Below are positions 61,641-64,000 of a stretch of 64,000 nt of DNA, one piece after another. The stretch is from Ascoidea tarda (nom. inval.) (lineage: Eukaryota; Ascomycota; Saccharomycetes; Ascoideales; Ascoideaceae). The notes under the pieces are model-generated. The model worked only from the letters and a program-made list of their open reading frames with translations. It had not been told where the DNA came from and did no database searches. The DNA is taken from NCBI GenBank assembly GCA_030560485.1, contig JAKTTS010000002.1, positions 1 to 64,000 of the forward strand, given 5' to 3'. Positions within the stretch are counted from its first letter, which is position 1. Each line of letters opens with the position of its first letter. A program made the position numbers and the translations under genes.

Positions 61641-64000
61641 ATGCTAGACTACACATTTCTAAACCTACCTTCAACTATCTCCTCTGAGTTTGAATTGTTT
61701 GATGAAATGAGAACAGTAAATACTAATAACAGCAACTGTCCTAACATCTCCACCAAGTCCACCAAAAACAACATCAACATCAATATCGTCAACTCAAAAT
61801 ACAATCAAGACAACCAATACAACCACTATACCCAGTACAACCAATACAGCCAGTATAATCACTACACAAATAATTCACACAACAGCAACAATACCAGCTC
61901 TCAAAGCATATCTCCCCCATCCTCTTCAACTTCTCCATCCTCTTCAAACTCTCTAACGTCTTCCTTCTCAAACAAAAACTCTTTCATCTACAACACCATC
62001 CCAGAGGATGAATTCTCTTTGTTCAGTTCTTCAAACAACATCACTTCCTCTTCCTCTTCCTCCTCCACTTCTACTCCTTCTTCCTTATCCTTCTCTAGCT
62101 CGGCCCTCAATAATGTTACTCCCAATAACATTTCCCTAAAGACTCCATCTCTAACCTCTGTCTTAAGTGCGAAAAGATCTGGCCTATTATACTGCAACAA
62201 CACAGTAAATCTGTGGTCTCCAAACAACAACTCCTATTCTTTTCTCAATTCAAACAACACCAACAACTCTTCTCCTTCCTCTTTTTCCCAATCCCAATCC
62301 CAATCTCAATCCTCATCTTGTCTTTCATATTCTTTTTCTCAACATCACAACTCTTCCTCCAATCTCAACATCAACCTGAACCATTCCTCTAATCTACCCG
62401 CCTCAAATCATTCAACTCATTCCAATTTAACTGCATCTCTAAAAAATTTATCATCAATTAAAATAAAACCAATCCCAATAAATAACCATCCTCTATCTTC
62501 TCAAAATTTTACCGTCGACTATAATATTCCAATCACAAATAACAATTCAAATTATAATTATAACCATAATCACAATTACAATTACAGTTACAATTTTAAC
62601 GCCGATATTCAAATCGAAACTGATACTGAAACTGAAACTGAAACCGAAACTGACACTGAAACTGATACTGACATTGATAATGAATCTCAACTAAGCTTCA
62701 AAGTAAAAACTTCCTTCATCAACAACTCCCAAAAGGCCCTATTCATCAAAAATGATTCACTAACTTCTTCTTCAACAATATCTCTAACTCACAACCTCGT
62801 AAAACCTTCCTTCTCCCTCTCACCCTCAAATCTCCAAAAGAAATTCAACAAAAACATATCCACCAACACCACTACCAACACCACTCACATCACCAATCCT
62901 ACTACCACCACCACCACCAATAAACCAACAAACTCAAAAATAAATTTGGTATCAAATTTAACTAAATCCCTAAAATCGTTGAAGAAAGTAGCAACTTCCT
63001 CCATCCTCGTCAAAGATGACATTCTAGCTGCTGCCTCTTCTTTCACTTTCACACCAAGAATGACTGACGATAGAGCAGTCTTCACCTTAACCATGTCTCC
63101 TTCTTTATCAATAGCAAACTCTTTTATATCCAATCCTCGCATCTCAGTTCCTCAATATCACCCTAAACTCAATACCCTCAACAACAAACCTCAATATAAA
63201 GACGTTAAATTGAAAACTTATGGCGTTTATATGATCCCTCTAACTGATGACATTAACCAAATTGATAATCAAAATCACACTACCACCACCGCCACCACCA
63301 CCACCACCAACATCAGCATCAACACCAACACCAACACCAACACCAACACCAACACCAACACCAACACCAACACCAAAGATAACACTACTGTTAATAACAA
63401 AAAAATAACTGAAGTCTCTTATATGCTAACCAAATCAAGATCCTATAGGAGAAACCCAGCCTTTTTAAGAATTTATGCCAATGAATACACCGCCATTTGC
63501 AAAGATTTAATCCCTAATTTCCTAAGTGAAGAATTCTTTCAATTAATGGAAACTAATAAAAAAATTGACCATCAGGACAATAAGCTAGCTCTATTAGCTT
63601 ATAATAAATTGTGGAAACTAATGAAGTTACCTCCAAGAACTGATCTACCAATTAATAAAAATAACACATTTTATCAGAATTCCTATATCTATATTGGTGA
63701 CGATCAAAATCAACTCAACAAGGATACCACCATCACCAACGAAACTGATCAATCTGATCAAATTGATAAACTTAATAAATTAGATAAATTTAATTTCTTT
63801 GGTACAAGTGGAAACTTGCCCTGGATTAAATATAACGATGAGTTTAAAAAATTATTTTTCAAAAATAAATGCATCTCTGCTAATGAAAAAAATTTAGAAA
63901 AGAAGACTAAATTTCAATTAAATGAGAAAACTTTGGATAATTTAAATAAAAACTTCAAACCATGTGGGACGTTAAAAAATAATGTTCAGTTCACAGTCAA
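61641..64000 (+). CDS. Large Ser/Asn/Thr-rich protein, 3' end outside window
   Basis: From the ATG at 61641 (MLDYTFLNLPSTISSEFELF) the frame is open to the window edge, at least 786 codons. Residues 1-~520 are disordered: Tyr/Gln/Asn repeats (YNQYSQYN), Ser runs, a Glu/Thr run (TETETETETD, ~330), and Thr/Asn repeats. A more ordered block starts near 510 (KLKTYGVYMIPLTDD) and ~590 (LTKSRSYRRNPAFLRIYANEY, then LIPNFLSEEFF). It gives a fungal regulatory-protein impression but I do not recognise it. Codons change from C-ending to A/T-ending near 63.4 kb. The very long, GC-rich upstream region with MCB boxes hints at cell-cycle or morphogenesis control; this is inference. Confidence 0.8.
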   Translation, partial: MLDYTFLNLPSTISSEFELFDEMRTVNTNNSNCPNISTKSTKNNININIVNSKYNQDNQYNHYTQYNQYSQYNHYTNNSHNSNNTSSQSISPPSSSTSPSSSNSLTSSFSNKNSFIYNTIPEDEFSLFSSSNNITSSSSSSSTSTPSSLSFSSSALNNVTPNNISLKTPSLTSVLSAKRSGLLYCNNTVNLWSPNNNSYSFLNSNNTNNSSPSSFSQSQSQSQSSSCLSYSFSQHHNSSSNLNINLNHSSNLPASNHSTHSNLTASLKNLSSIKIKPIPINNHPLSSQNFTVDYNIPITNNNSNYNYNHNHNYNYSYNFNADIQIETDTETETETETDTETDTDIDNESQLSFKVKTSFINNSQKALFIKNDSLTSSSTISLTHNLVKPSFSLSPSNLQKKFNKNISTNTTTNTTHITNPTTTTTTNKPTNSKINLVSNLTKSLKSLKKVATSSILVKDDILAAASSFTFTPRMTDDRAVFTLTMSPSLSIANSFISNPRISVPQYHPKLNTLNNKPQYKDVKLKTYGVYMIPLTDDINQIDNQNHTTTTATTTTTNISINTNTNTNTNTNTNTNTNTKDNTTVNNKKITEVSYMLTKSRSYRRNPAFLRIYANEYTAICKDLIPNFLSEEFFQLMETNKKIDHQDNKLALLAYNKLWKLMKLPPRTDLPINKNNTFYQNSYIYIGDDQNQLNKDTTITNETDQSDQIDKLNKLDKFNFFGTSGNLPWIKYNDEFKKLFFKNKCISANEKNLEKKTKFQLNEKTLDNLNKNFKPCGTLKNNVQFTV
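63286..63377 (+). repeat. ACC/AAC coding microsatellite (Thr-Asn repeats)
   Basis: ACCACC runs are followed by (ACCAAC)n, interrupted by ATC/AGC, encoding TTTTT and TNTNTN tracts in the partial gene. The 6-bp purity indicates slippage. Confidence 0.85.

Noticed and set aside
1-64000. LTR elements, DNA transposons, CRISPR arrays, rRNA
   Set aside because: No reverse transcriptase, integrase or transposase motifs, no paired long terminal repeats, no regularly spaced repeats and no rRNA signature were seen on either strand.

Overview
This is a chromosomal window from an AT-rich budding yeast (Saccharomycotina). It is recognisable from compact genes with few introns (donors GTATGT, GTATCT and GTATGA; branch points TACTAAC and TACTAAT), Asn-rich low-complexity tracts, GPI cell-wall proteins, and a clear set of yeast orthologues: MGE1, SUL1/2, PBS2, RLP7, DCC1, RPL13, RPN13, RFX1 and DCK1. 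In-frame CTG codons are almost absent even where CTC and CTA are common. The few CTG codons found sit at non-hydrophobic or poorly conserved positions. I infer that the species belongs to, or is related to, a lineage with reassigned CUG; standard-code Leu at those codons should be treated with caution. I do not name a species.

Layout. 0.5-3.0 kb: two minus-strand mitochondrial genes (MGE1 and an unidentified membrane protein). 5.5-8.0 kb: a sulfate permease with Cbf1- and Met31/32-type sites upstream. 8.0-18.6 kb: a gene-poor, very AT-rich region containing only decaying F-box/leucine-rich-repeat genes: one long frame broken by a single TAG, a truncated tandem copy of it, and a separate plus-strand LRR pseudogene. 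18.6-24.3 kb: two GPI-anchored wall proteins flanking an amino-acid permease, with a GC-rich structured segment that may be a non-coding RNA gene.

25.8-43.8 kb: PSF3 (hidden first exon) divergent from PBS2, a karyopherin, an intron-containing tRNA-Lys(UUU), a WD40-cyclophilin of the PPWD1 type that S. cerevisiae lacks, an intron-containing MYND-SET methyltransferase, and RFX1. 45.5-58.7 kb: RLP7, DCC1 divergent from RPL13 (884-nt intron; Cbf1 and Tbf1-type promoter sites), RPN13 divergent from a CinA-like gene, tRNA-Ala(AGC), and the Rac GEF DCK1. 58.7-64 kb: a 3-kb intergenic interval with a strongly GC-rich island bearing two MCB boxes, then the start of a large Ser/Asn-rich gene that runs off the window.

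The genes are mostly unlinked housekeeping and signalling functions. Recurrent CACGTG elements upstream of the sulfate permease, RPL13, RLP7, MGE1 and the mitochondrial membrane gene fit the broad Cbf1 regulon described in non-Saccharomyces yeasts. I found no intact transposon, CRISPR array or viral element.
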